Shown: one piece after another, positions 18,736 to 26,976 of the stretch
Layout of the letters: each line of letters begins with the position of its first letter
Numbering within the stretch: position 1 is the stretch's first letter
From: Pseudomonas fluorescens
Lineage (GTDB): Bacteria; Pseudomonadota; Gammaproteobacteria; Pseudomonadales; Pseudomonadaceae
Length of the DNA stretch: 64,000 bases
NCBI RefSeq assembly: GCF_018614655.1
Contig: NZ_JAGGOG010000021.1
Location: forward strand, 54,409-118,408
Direction of reading: 5' to 3'
Notes under the pieces: model-generated
The model's input: only the letters and a program-made list of their open reading frames with translations
Databases searched by the model: none
What the model was told of the DNA's origin: nothing
Program-made: the position numbers and the translations under genes

Positions 18736-19752
18736 TTATTTCAGGCTCGCTTCAACCTTCTGTGCCACATCGTCCGTCAGCCAGGCTTTCCAGACTTCAG
18801 GATGAGCCTTGAGAAACGCCTGCGCCACCTCGCGCGGCGCCGTGTGCTTTTCGCTCATATCAGCCAGGGCCTGGTTCAGGGGTTCGATCGGGAAATCAAC
18901 CTTGGTAAAGAATGCGGTGATCTGTGGATGCTCTTTCTGGAACGGCGCTGACACCCCGATGCTCAACTTGGACGCCAGGGAACGGGTCGGTTTCGGGTTG
19001 GGGTTGTCGGCGTCGGTCAGGGTTTTCCAGGCTTCGGCGTCGAAGGCTGGCTCTTCCAGCTGGATCAGCTTGTAGCGCCCCATCAACGGCGTGGGTGACC
19101 AGTAGTAGAACAGGACCGGCTTGCCACGGCGGATCGACGAGGCAATCTCGGCATCCAGCGCGGCGCCCGAACCACTGCGAAAATTCACATAACTGTCGTC
19201 AAGCCCATAGGCCTTGAGTTTCTGTTTGTTGACGATTTCCGAGGTCCAGCCAATCGGGCTGTTGAGGAAGCGGCCCTTGCTTGGCGCTTCAGGGTCCTTG
19301 AACACGTCCTTGTAACGCGCAAGGTCCTTCACACTGTGCAGATCCGGAGCCAGGGGTTTGATGCCTTTGGCCGGATCGCCCTTGACGACATATTCCGGAA
19401 CCCACCAGCCTTCGGTGGCGCCCTTGACGATATCCCCCAGGCCCAGCACTTTGCCTTCGGCCTCAGCCTTGACCCACACCGGGCTGCGACCTGCCCATTC
19501 TTCGCCAATCACCTGGATGTCATTCTTCGCCAAGGCGGTTTCCAGCGTGATGGTGGTACCGGGCAAGGTGTCGGTGGGCAAGTCATAGCCCTTTTCGACG
19601 ATCAGGCGCAGGACCTCGGTGATCAGGCTGCCACTTTCCCAGTTCAGGTCAGCAAAATGAATCGGCGCCTGAGCCGCCGATGCCGGCAGTGAAGCCGCCG
19701 ACAACCCCAGGGTCGTCAGTGACGCCGCCAACAACATTCGAAATCCCTTCAT
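18736..19752 (-). CDS. Glycine betaine/choline-type ABC substrate-binding protein (orphan)
   Basis: This 338-aa OpuAC-family binding protein has a signal peptide (MLLAASLTTLGLSAASLPASA, cleaved near residue 26). Aromatic residues typical of quaternary-ammonium sites are present, including DLNWESGSL, EGWWVPEY and YYWSPTPLM. No permease or ATPase gene is adjacent. In Pseudomonas, orphan binding proteins such as CaiX and BetX share the CbcWV core transporter, and this gene could do the same. That partnership is inference, and the exact ligand is unknown. Confidence 0.85.
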   Translation of the reverse strand: MKGFRMLLAASLTTLGLSAASLPASAAQAPIHFADLNWESGSLITEVLRLIVEKGYDLPTDTLPGTTITLETALAKNDIQVIGEEWAGRSPVWVKAEAEGKVLGLGDIVKGATEGWWVPEYVVKGDPAKGIKPLAPDLHSVKDLARYKDVFKDPEAPSKGRFLNSPIGWTSEIVNKQKLKAYGLDDSYVNFRSGSGAALDAEIASSIRRGKPVLFYYWSPTPLMGRYKLIQLEEPAFDAEAWKTLTDADNPNPKPTRSLASKLSIGVSAPFQKEHPQITAFFTKVDFPIEPLNQALADMSEKHTAPREVAQAFLKAHPEVWKAWLTDDVAQKVEASLK

Positions 19753-19877
19753 GCCTTACACCTCGTGTTTGACACAGCAATAGCGGACGGCTTTGCTGTC
19801 ACACCGCAAAAGCCTCTGAATACTTAAGTCAACTCAACTGTAGTAGAGGTTCCGGTGAACACGATGTATTGCGGGTC

Positions 19878-20075
19878 TTACGGCAGGCTGTGTAAACGCT
19901 GCAACTCCCGGCGCACCATGCTGGCGTACTCGGCGGGACGAAGTTCATACAACTGACTGGCCACCCAACTTAACCATGCCCCTTGCAACTCGGGTTTGCG
20001 GGCAAGCAACTCGCTGGCCTTGGTCTGGGCATCCGCCAGGTGCTGCTGATGGAACCGGGCCCGGTCCAGGCTCAT
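19878..20075 (-). CDS. Small conserved-looking protein of unknown function
   Basis: This is a 65-aa predicted soluble helical protein, rich in Leu, Ala, Arg and Gln, with no recognised motif. It shares one base with the stop of the gene upstream (20075-20545), so the two are almost certainly translated together. I cannot assign a function. Confidence 0.6.
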   Translation of the reverse strand: MSLDRARFHQQHLADAQTKASELLARKPELQGAWLSWVASQLYELRPAEYASMVRRELQRLHSLP

Positions 20076-20545
20076 TACTCGCTGGCCTTGAAGGTCACGA
20101 GTTCACCCTTGCGCCATTTGGCGGCCTTGCCGGTCACGGCTTTCAGGGTTTTGGTCAGGCCTTCCTGTAGCTGCTCATTGGCCGCGAATACCAGCATGAC
20201 GCTATGGCCTTCCTTGAACACGATGCCCTGACCTTCGGTCGAGGAAACAAAGGCATAGTCGCCCAAGCCATACACCGTCAACTTGATCTCACGGAACTTG
20301 AGCTCGAACTTCCCGCCTTCGCGACTGGGCAGTACCGCGGCGCGAAAATGATCGCCCACTTTGAGTTCCAGGTGCTGTTTGTCGTCGACGACCAGTGCCG
20401 TTTCGGTATCGAGTTCGGCGATGTAAATACCTTCAGGCGTCTGTTCAGTGATGTAGACGAAACGAGATTGAAACTGCTTGACCAACTTTGCGCGCAAATC
20501 ACCCAGCACAAATAGCGCGTGCATATCCAGATTACTGACTGCCAA
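20075..20545 (-). CDS. Protein of unknown function, beta-rich
   Basis: This is a 156-aa cytoplasmic-looking protein without signal peptide or membrane segments. Alternating hydrophobic stretches (RFVYITEQTPEGIYIAEL, DHFRAAVLP, KLTVYGLGDYAFVS) suggest a beta-rich fold. No family is recognised. The first codon appears to be TTG at 20545, with a weak purine-rich site before it; an ATG at 20524 would remove seven residues. It is the first gene of a two-gene unit with 19878-20075. Confidence 0.62.
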   Translation of the reverse strand: MAVSNLDMHALFVLGDLRAKLVKQFQSRFVYITEQTPEGIYIAELDTETALVVDDKQHLELKVGDHFRAAVLPSREGGKFELKFREIKLTVYGLGDYAFVSSTEGQGIVFKEGHSVMLVFAANEQLQEGLTKTLKAVTGKAAKWRKGELVTFKASE

Positions 20546-20941
20546 GGAAACGCCCCCACATCAAAAAAGGTGCTGCCCACCCAAGCGCGCAGCACGAAAA
20601 AGCGGCCGATTCGGCACGATCACACAACAAGAACACTGAAAAACTGAAGAAGATCCCTCACTGCTGCACCGCAAGCCTAATACAGGCACGCCCAACGCAC
20701 CTTGTGCAAGGTCATCAGGCGTAGCAGGAAATCACAGGTTCGACCGCCAGAGAATACTGGAGGACCTGCTTCAGAGAATAACCCATTTAAAAAAGAAGAA
20801 TTCCGACAGCCAACATAAAAGGACATCCATTGAATGGAACCAGACGCCGGATGCTGACGACAATACTAAAACAGCAACACGGGTCAAAACCACTCGAAAT
20901 ACTGCAAGCGGGTCAACACGACTGATCGACGGGAGCTGACG
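20546..20941. other. Intergenic region with no recognisable gene
   Basis: This divergent gap of about 400 bases separates two small-gene units. I see only minor features, such as the short palindrome TCCATTGAATGGA near 20828. No open frame with a convincing ribosome site is present. It probably holds promoters for both flanking units, but I could not pick -35/-10 boxes with confidence. Confidence 0.5.
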
Positions 20942-21226
20942 ATGCCACTACTCCAACTTCAACGCGACGCTGCACTGTCCCCTATGGGCTCACCCAGCCT
21001 GAACCCGAAGCCATTCTACAACCTGTATGCCGATGGCGGGTGCCTGCATTCGGCGCTTTATCGAGTCATACCCGCCGGCAAGAACTTTTTCCATATCCTG
21101 GAAGTACCCAGTGGCCGAATCAAAGGATTTCGCAGTGACCATAACCAGGCCTGTGCGCTGGCCAAGGAACTGGAAGTTACCCTCTATGCGTTGAACGCCA
21201 ACGTGGTCGTTTCGTCACATCGATGA
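20942..21226 (+). CDS. Small protein of unknown function
   Basis: This 94-aa soluble protein contains FYNLYADGGCLHSALYRVIP and a phrase resembling a short globular fold, but I recognise no family. GGGAG lies 8 bases before the ATG. Its stop overlaps the start of the next gene (ATGA at 21223), indicating a two-gene unit. Confidence 0.6.
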   Translation: MPLLQLQRDAALSPMGSPSLNPKPFYNLYADGGCLHSALYRVIPAGKNFFHILEVPSGRIKGFRSDHNQACALAKELEVTLYALNANVVVSSHR

Positions 21227-21567
21227 CTTTACTGCGCCACCCGAGCACAACAACTGCCATACTCATCCGTCCACTGAAGCAGGCCCCCCGTGGGGCAGGC
21301 TTCATCAGCGCAATTACCTCCAAGGGAAGGCTTTACGTGACGGAATTTGATATAGGCGAATTTTTCATCCATGGCGAAGCCAGGGAGGTAGACGGTGAGT
21401 TCCAGGCCGTGATTGTGATGCGGGCCAAGGCACCGCTGACTACCGTCACGACTCACCAGGTGGAAAAGGATCGCTGGTTCAAAACCGTAGACGCGGCCGA
21501 TACCGCTGCCAAGGATGCTGCCAAAGCCCTCAAGACCGCAGTCGACTCCGGGGCGCTGACATCCTAG
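21223..21567 (+). CDS. Small protein of unknown function
   Basis: This is a 114-aa soluble protein. The middle part (RLYVTEFDIGEFFIHGEAREVDGEFQ split by loops) looks like a beta sheet, and the C-terminus is an Ala/Lys-rich helix (AADTAAKDAAKALKTAV). It starts within the stop of the previous gene, so translation is probably coupled. A later internal start cannot be excluded because the first 25 residues are low in conserved character. Confidence 0.52.
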   Translation: MTLLRHPSTTTAILIRPLKQAPRGAGFISAITSKGRLYVTEFDIGEFFIHGEAREVDGEFQAVIVMRAKAPLTTVTTHQVEKDRWFKTVDAADTAAKDAAKALKTAVDSGALTS

Positions 21568-21629
21568 ATACCGATTGTGTGATTGCCTTAGACAAACCGA
21601 ACAACGCCTGCACCCACCCCCACCCGTTT

Positions 21630-21833
21630 TTAATGCAGGCTGTCTGACTGCTCCATTTGAAGCAGCGCCTGCCAGGCAGCCTTGCATTCTTCGGCCTCAT
21701 CACGACTGGCGAAAGCCGTACCTCGCTGCTCGCCATTGAGCAGCACTACCCAACAGGCTTTCTGGCCCAGCGCACGCAGGGTAGCCGGTACACCACTGCC
21801 AATCATCACGGCCACATCGACTTTGCTTTGCAT
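21630..21833 (-). CDS. Small protein of unknown function
   Basis: This 67-aa protein contains the segments KACWVVLLNGEQRGTAFASR and EAEECKAAWQALLQME, suggesting a beta hairpin and a helix. GGAG precedes the ATG at 21833 by 8 bases. It converges on the 20942-21567 pair. No family is recognised. Confidence 0.55.
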   Translation of the reverse strand: MQSKVDVAVMIGSGVPATLRALGQKACWVVLLNGEQRGTAFASRDEAEECKAAWQALLQMEQSDSLH

Positions 21834-22082
21834 GGAGATTCTCCAGGGAGTTAGTTAGCTACCTAACAATATTCACCATGCTACTGGTTTCCTCCAACAG
21901 GAAAAAGCTATCCCCGGAAGAGCTTCATTGCATAACCCGTAACAATCTTCGCCAGCGGCTGACAGGACGTCATGAGAGAGGGTGCAGGACAGATCGCGAG
22001 TCGACTCGCCGAAGGGCTCGGCGGTGCGCTGACGGGGGGATTTTCAGACTAAGCAGCCTGAACTTCAGCCGAGCGAGACCTA

Positions 22083-22126
22083 TTGCAGGAGCGAGCAAGC
22101 ATCAGGCGCACGCCTCGCTCCTGCAA
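22083..22126. repeat. Hairpin downstream of the dksA-like gene
   Basis: The arms TTGCAGGAGCGAG (22083-22095) and CTCGCTCCTGCAA (22114-22126) form a 13-bp stem immediately beyond the dksA-like stop. There is no T run, so it is a REP-like or mRNA-stabilising hairpin rather than a classic terminator. The rest of the 21834-22133 gap shows no gene. Confidence 0.7.
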
Positions 22127-22133
22127 CATCACA

Positions 22134-22538
22134 TCAAGCTTGGCGCTGATGCTTGTCGATTTGCTCGTGGCGCTCTTGCGCTTCGATGCAGTACTTGGTG
22201 GTCGGGCTGATCAGCAGGCGCTTGAGGCCGATAGGCTCGCCGCTGTCATCGCACCAGCCGAAGGAATCTTCCTTGATGCGGCCCAAGGCTTGCTCAAGTT
22301 GCGGCAGCATACGCTGGTCGCGGTCGATGGCATTCACCAGCCAGGTGCGTTCTTCTTCAACAGAAGCGGCATCCGCCGGGTCAGCCGGGGTGTCCAGGCT
22401 TTCAATGGCGATACGGTTCTGTTCAATGCGCTCGTGGTGTTCCACTTTCATGTCTTGCAACAACTGCTCGAAAAAAGCGTGCTGCTCGGCATTCATGTAG
22501 TCATCCGCCGGCATGGCCAGCAACTTTTCCTTTGTCAT
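22134..22538 (-). CDS. DksA paralogue with incomplete zinc site
   Basis: This 134-aa DksA/TraR-family protein should bind the RNA polymerase secondary channel and modulate transcription with ppGpp. The coiled-coil tip motif DxxDxA is present (DPADAA, residues 53-58). The C-terminal zinc motif is incomplete: of the four expected cysteines only C96 and C117 remain, in GWCDDSGEPIG and KYCIEAQ, with Ser99 and Ala120 at the other two positions. This resembles the zinc-independent DksA2 of P. aeruginosa. The start at 22538 is preceded by GAGAA. Confidence 0.85.
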   Translation of the reverse strand: MTKEKLLAMPADDYMNAEQHAFFEQLLQDMKVEHHERIEQNRIAIESLDTPADPADAASVEEERTWLVNAIDRDQRMLPQLEQALGRIKEDSFGWCDDSGEPIGLKRLLISPTTKYCIEAQERHEQIDKHQRQA

Positions 22539-22819
22539 TGATTTCTCTATAAAAAATACGTGCATTAAGGCGAATAAGGGAGCGTTCCGGCCGACCCTTG
22601 CAGGTCTCGGAAAGGCGCCGTCCATTCCAAGCGCCACCCGGCACTCAATTTACGAGGGGCGGCAGTCTAAGGCCGACTTGAGGGCTCAGCAACTGAAATG
22701 ACAGGCAATTTTTCCAAGATAACCCCCAAAGGCACCAGGACGGGCTCGGCGAACGGTCATCGGAGTGCGTTTATAGCAAGAAATTCACTGTTGTGGAGCT
22801 ATATAGAAGACAAACGGTT

Positions 22820-22914
22820 AAATGTGGGAGCGGGCTTGCTCGCGAAGGCGGTGGGTCAGCTGATGCATAGTTGACTGACCCACCGCCTTCGCGAGCAAGC
22901 CCGCTCCCACATTT
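22820..22914. repeat. REP inverted pair (perfect 40-bp arms)
   Basis: The arms 22820-22859 and 22875-22914 are perfect inverted copies beginning AAATGTGGGAGCGGGCTTGC, with a 15-base centre. This is the common Pseudomonas REP type. It lies just beyond the stop of iatP (22941) and probably ends or protects the inositol operon transcript. The remainder of the 22539-22940 gap holds no visible gene. Confidence 0.93.
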
Positions 22915-22940
22915 GGTTCTGCGCTAGCCGTGAAATATGC

Positions 22941-23993
22941 TCAGCGCTTGAGCTTGCGCTTGTTGCGATACTGGTCGATCACCACCGCCACCACGATGAT
23001 CAGCCCCTTGATGATGTCCTGGATATACGCATCCACACCCACAAAGGTAAACCCGCTGGCCATCACCCCGAGGATCAGCGCGCCAATCACCGTACCGGTA
23101 ATGCGCCCTACCCCACCTGCCAGGCTGGTACCGCCGATCACTGCCGCGGCAATCGCATCGAGCTCATAAGACATGCCCATCCCTGCCTGCCCGGTCGCCG
23201 CCCGTGCCGACGCCACGACGCCCGCCAGCCCCGCCAGCAAGCCGGCGATGCTGTAGACGATGATCAGGTGGCGCTTGACGTTGATCCCCGAGGTCCGCGC
23301 CGCCTGCATGTTGCCACCGATGGCGTAGGTGTACTTGCCGTACTTGGTGTAGCGCAGGGCAATATGGAAGATCACCGCTACCACCAGGAAGATGATCACC
23401 GGCATCGCACCGTGACCGATGGCGGTATAGGAGTCCGACAGCATGCTCACCGGCTGGCCTTCGGTGTAATAGCGGGCCAGGCCACGGGCCGAGACCATCA
23501 TGCCCAAGGTGGCAATAAACGGTGGAATCCCGGTAACCGCGATGATGCTGCCGTTGATCGCCCCCGCCAGCAGCCCCACACCCAACCCCATCGCCACCGG
23601 TATCCACACCGGCAAGTCGGTCAGGGACGGAAACACCGCCCGGGAAAAGTCGGACGTTTGCGCCAGGCTGGCGGCGATCATCGCCGACAGCGCCAGCACC
23701 GAGCCTGAAGACAGGTCAATACCGGTGGTAATGATCACCTGGGTCACGCCGATCGCCAGCAGGCCGATGATCGACACTTGCAGGATCATCAGCACCAGGC
23801 GCTGGGAGTTCATCAAAAAGCTCTGATCGCGCACGATCCAGCCGAACACTTCAAACACCAGGCCGATGCCGATCAGCACCAGGAAGATGCTCAACTCGGT
23901 CGGGAACCGTCGACGGCTCTTGACCGGTGCCGCGGCAGGTTTCTTCTCCTCGGACTTCTTTTCCTCGGGTTTGCTTTCCAGTATCGCGTTCAT
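22941..23993 (-). CDS. iatP: Inositol-type ABC transporter permease (RbsC family)
   Basis: This 350-aa ribose/inositol-family permease has about ten hydrophobic helices. The N-terminal 30 residues are charged and Lys/Glu-rich (EEKKSEEKK), unlike most RbsC proteins. The conserved loop near 290 contains DAIAAAVIGGTSLAGGVG, the family signature. The ATG at 23993 is favoured over a GTG at 23999 because AAGGTGAG is 5 bases before it. It is the last gene of the ibpA-iatA-iatP importer downstream of the iol genes. Inositol as substrate is inferred from this context. Confidence 0.88.
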   Translation of the reverse strand: MNAILESKPEEKKSEEKKPAAAPVKSRRRFPTELSIFLVLIGIGLVFEVFGWIVRDQSFLMNSQRLVLMILQVSIIGLLAIGVTQVIITTGIDLSSGSVLALSAMIAASLAQTSDFSRAVFPSLTDLPVWIPVAMGLGVGLLAGAINGSIIAVTGIPPFIATLGMMVSARGLARYYTEGQPVSMLSDSYTAIGHGAMPVIIFLVVAVIFHIALRYTKYGKYTYAIGGNMQAARTSGINVKRHLIIVYSIAGLLAGLAGVVASARAATGQAGMGMSYELDAIAAAVIGGTSLAGGVGRITGTVIGALILGVMASGFTFVGVDAYIQDIIKGLIIVVAVVIDQYRNKRKLKR

Positions 23994-24055
23994 AACCACT
24001 CACCTTTTTTTATCGCGTGGCGCAGGCTCAGTCGCAGGCCCGTGCTTTCTATTCG

Positions 24056-25609
24056 TTAGTGGACCGCCGTCATACCGGAAGCCAGTTGCATGACTTTTTC
24101 CTGGGTCGCGTCGGCGCGGTCCAGGGTGCCCATCAGGTCGCCTTCGTGCATCACCATTACCCGGTCGCTCATGCCCAGGACTTCCGGCAGTTCCGAAGAA
24201 ATCATGATCACGGCCATGCCTTCGCTGGCCAGGTAGGAAATCAACCGGTAGATCTCAGCCTTGGCGCCGACGTCGATGCCACGGGTCGGCTCATCCAGAA
24301 TCAACAGGCGCGGGTTGGTCATCAACCAGCGGGCCAGCAAGGCCTTTTGCTGATTACCGCCAGACAACGTGTCGATGCACTGCTCAAGGGACGGGGTTTT
24401 CACCCGTAGCTTCTTACACATATCTTCACACAGGGCCCGCAGGGCTTTCTGCTGGATAAAACCGTTGCCTGAATAGTGCGGCAGAACGGCCATCTCCATG
24501 TTTTCCAGCACCGACAAGCAAGGGAACAGGCCACTGAGCTTGCGGTCCTCGGTCAACAGCGCGAAGCCTTTTTCGATGGCCATGTGTGGGTCGCTGATGC
24601 GCACCGTCTGGCCGTCGAGCTTGATCTCACCGCCACTGCTGGGAGTGATACCAAAGATGGTTTCCGCAACGTTGGTGCGGCCCGAGCCCATGAGCCCGGC
24701 AATACCGAGGATCTCCCCCGCGTGCAGATCAAAGGACACGCCCTGGAACACCCCATCGAGGCGCAAGTCGCGCACCGACAACAGCAAATCGCCGATGGGC
24801 TTTTCCCGCACAGGGAACAACTGGCTCAGTTCGCGGCCCACCATCATCGAGATCAGGCTGTCGCTGTTCATGCTGTCGGCCCGCTGCAAGCCGATATAGG
24901 CGCCGTCGCGAAACACCGCCACTTCATCGGCGATGGCGAACACTTCATTCATTTTGTGGGTGATATAGATAATGCCTTTGCCCTGGGATTTCAGGTCGGC
25001 AATGATCGAAAACAGGTGGGCCACTTCCTTGTCGGTAATCGCGGAAGTGGGTTCGTCCATGATCAGGATATCGGAGTCATAGGACACCGCCTTGGCGATC
25101 TCCACCATCTGCCGCTCGGCGATGCTCAGGTTGCCGACCTGCTCCTCGGGATCGAGGTTGATCCGCAGGCGCTCCAGCAGTTGCGCGGTGCAGCGATGCA
25201 TTTCCCGGTGGTTGACCATGTGCAGGCCATTGAGCTGCTCGCGGCCGATCCAGATGTTCTCGGCGATGCTCATGTGCGGCATCAGGTTGAGTTCCTGGTG
25301 GATCATCGCGATCCCAGCCTTCTGCGCCGCCAGCGGCGTTTCAAACACAATCGGCTTGCCACGCAGGCGGATTTCCCCGGTGTCAGGCTGGTAGATGCCG
25401 GCGATGATCTTCATCAGCGTCGACTTGCCCGCACCGTTCTCACCCATCAGCGCCAGCACGGAACCGGGGCGCACCCGCAGTTGCACATCGGCCAGGGCCA
25501 CGACGCCGGGAAAGCCTTTGCTGATGTTGACGATTTCCAGCAGGTAGGGTTCTTCCAGCAGCGCGGGCTGGACGCCGGGAGGCTGCGAGAGAGTGGCTTG
25601 AGCGAGCAT
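24056..25609 (-). CDS. iatA: Inositol-type ABC transporter ATP-binding protein (two fused NBDs)
   Basis: This 517-aa RbsA-family protein has two nucleotide-binding domains. The first has Walker A GENGAGKST, signature LSIAERQM and Walker B LIMDEPTSAI. The second has a degenerate Walker A (GLMGSGRTN) but intact LSGGNQQK and LILDEPTRGID, as usual in this family. It energises import by the permease encoded 62 bases downstream. The gap to the binding-protein gene is also about 60 bases, so the three genes form one unit. Confidence 0.9.
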   Translation of the reverse strand: MLAQATLSQPPGVQPALLEEPYLLEIVNISKGFPGVVALADVQLRVRPGSVLALMGENGAGKSTLMKIIAGIYQPDTGEIRLRGKPIVFETPLAAQKAGIAMIHQELNLMPHMSIAENIWIGREQLNGLHMVNHREMHRCTAQLLERLRINLDPEEQVGNLSIAERQMVEIAKAVSYDSDILIMDEPTSAITDKEVAHLFSIIADLKSQGKGIIYITHKMNEVFAIADEVAVFRDGAYIGLQRADSMNSDSLISMMVGRELSQLFPVREKPIGDLLLSVRDLRLDGVFQGVSFDLHAGEILGIAGLMGSGRTNVAETIFGITPSSGGEIKLDGQTVRISDPHMAIEKGFALLTEDRKLSGLFPCLSVLENMEMAVLPHYSGNGFIQQKALRALCEDMCKKLRVKTPSLEQCIDTLSGGNQQKALLARWLMTNPRLLILDEPTRGIDVGAKAEIYRLISYLASEGMAVIMISSELPEVLGMSDRVMVMHEGDLMGTLDRADATQEKVMQLASGMTAVH

Positions 25610-25672
25610 ATCGAGTACTCCATCAGCAGGGCGACCGTGGCCACCCTGCCCGCTTATTGTTGTTATGAAGGG

Positions 25673-26602
25673 CTACTTGAAATCTTTGACGTTGTCCGGG
25701 GTGATCAGCTGGAACGGGATCACCACGTTCTGCTCGATGGGTTCGTTCTTGGCCATCTTGCGCGCCGTCTCCACCGACTTGTTCGCCTGGCCCTTGGCAT
25801 CCTGGAAGGCCGACACGGTCATGTCACCCTTGGTGATCGCGTTCAAGCCGTCCGGCGTGCCATCGACACCCGCAATTAATACGCCTTTCTTGCCCGCTGA
25901 TTTCAGCGCCATGGAGGCGCCAATCGCCATCTCATCGTTGTTCGACAACACTGCCTGGAAGTCGCGGCCCTGGGTCAACCAATCGTTGACCAGGGTCATG
26001 CCCTTGTCACGCAACCAGATACCGGTCTGCTCTTGCTCGACCTTGATGCCCGGGTACTGGGCCAGGACTTCCTTCACACCCTTGGTGCGGTTGGTGGTGG
26101 AGTTGTTCGCCAGGTCACCCAGCAGGATCACTATGTTGCCCTTGCCGCCGAGCTTTTCGGCGATGTACTGCATTTGCAGTTTGCCGGCTTCGACGTCATT
26201 GGAAACCACCGCCGCGACGCCCGCAGGCAGTGTCGGGCTATCAGGACGACGGTTGACGAACACCAGCGGGATTTTCGCGGCGGTGGCGGCCTTGATGATG
26301 TTAGCCGTCGAAGCGGTGTCCACCGGGTTGACGATGATGGCGTCGACATTCTGGCTGATGAAGTTCTCGACCTGGCTCAGTTGCTTGACCACGTCGGCGC
26401 GGGCGTCTTCAAACTGCAGCTGCATGCCATCGCCCTTGGGATAGGACTTGGCTTGCTTGTCCATGTCTTCGCGCAGGTAGGTCAGGAAGGTGTCATCGAA
26501 GGCGGACATGCTCACGCCCACTTTGATATCGGCGGCCGCAGCGAAACCGCTGGCCAGCATCATGGACAGGGCCAGCGCGGTAAAACGGATCGGGGTCTTC
26601 AT
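25673..26602 (-). CDS. ibpA: Inositol-type periplasmic substrate-binding protein
   Basis: This 309-aa type-1 sugar-binding protein has a clear signal peptide (ALALSMMLASGFAAA, cleaved near residue 24) followed by ADIKVGVSMS. Family motifs are present: VDAIIVNPVDT, PLVFVNRRPD and VLSNNDEMAIGA. It resembles Caulobacter IbpA and other inositol or ribose binders. The 374-base leader upstream contains a TGGAA-N6-TTCCA palindrome also seen at the iolC/iolR junction, so it probably has its own IolR-controlled promoter. Open frame extends upstream to 26743 without a conserved start. Confidence 0.87.
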   Translation of the reverse strand: MKTPIRFTALALSMMLASGFAAAADIKVGVSMSAFDDTFLTYLREDMDKQAKSYPKGDGMQLQFEDARADVVKQLSQVENFISQNVDAIIVNPVDTASTANIIKAATAAKIPLVFVNRRPDSPTLPAGVAAVVSNDVEAGKLQMQYIAEKLGGKGNIVILLGDLANNSTTNRTKGVKEVLAQYPGIKVEQEQTGIWLRDKGMTLVNDWLTQGRDFQAVLSNNDEMAIGASMALKSAGKKGVLIAGVDGTPDGLNAITKGDMTVSAFQDAKGQANKSVETARKMAKNEPIEQNVVIPFQLITPDNVKDFK

Positions 26603-26976
26603 GAACGGTCTGTCTCCACATTCTTGTTGGTTTTGTTGGACGTTACGTTGGTCAGAGCGGGCCTTGCGACGTCGGCAGTCGAACAATCGGTGCGCCTGGA
26701 ATGCAGCAGACCAGCGCGCCTTTGTTTTCGACGCACAGCACATTGAGGAAGGAGAAGTAAAACGGCCGGGCGCGGGGCAGACCGCGTGGCGTATGGGCAG
26801 GGCGTAAAATTCGCAGTACAGCGTTGAAGATTTTCATCTGACGGTACCTGGTTGTTTTTGATCTTGTTTTTGTTGAGCCGCCAGAATCGCCTTGATGGCA
26901 GGTCGGGACAGCACTTTTGGCAACCTGGAAATGACTTTATTGGAAAATAATTTCCATATCAACCTATTTTAGAATT
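26603..26976. other. Long leader between iolW-like gene and ibpA
   Basis: This gap of about 370 bases inside an otherwise compact cluster carries an IolR-type palindrome at its far end, followed by roughly 300 bases with no convincing gene. A 61-codon open frame (26837 to 26652, minus strand, starting MKIFNAVLR) exists but lacks a good ribosome site. The stretch may be an untranslated leader. Confidence 0.5.
26941..26956. promoter_or_regulatory. Candidate IolR operator upstream of ibpA
   Basis: TGGAAAATAATTTCCA is a palindrome of form TGGAA-N6-TTCCA, identical in its arms and spacing to the site at 38428 next to iolR. Another AT-rich palindrome, TAGAATTTTATTCTA, follows at 26970-26984 over the end of the upstream gene. 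Confidence 0.72.

Noticed and set aside
22820..22914. Repeats considered as a CRISPR array
   Set aside because: There are only two inverted copies, no direct repeats with regular spacers and no cas genes; it is a REP pair.
24476..25879. A 467-codon plus-strand frame opposite iatA
   Set aside because: It is the antisense of a confidently identified ATPase, with His/Asp/Arg-rich shadow composition and no ribosome site.
26652..26837. A 61-codon frame in the ibpA leader as a leader peptide
   Set aside because: There is no ribosome site and no run of regulatory codons, so it is mentioned only as part of the leader.
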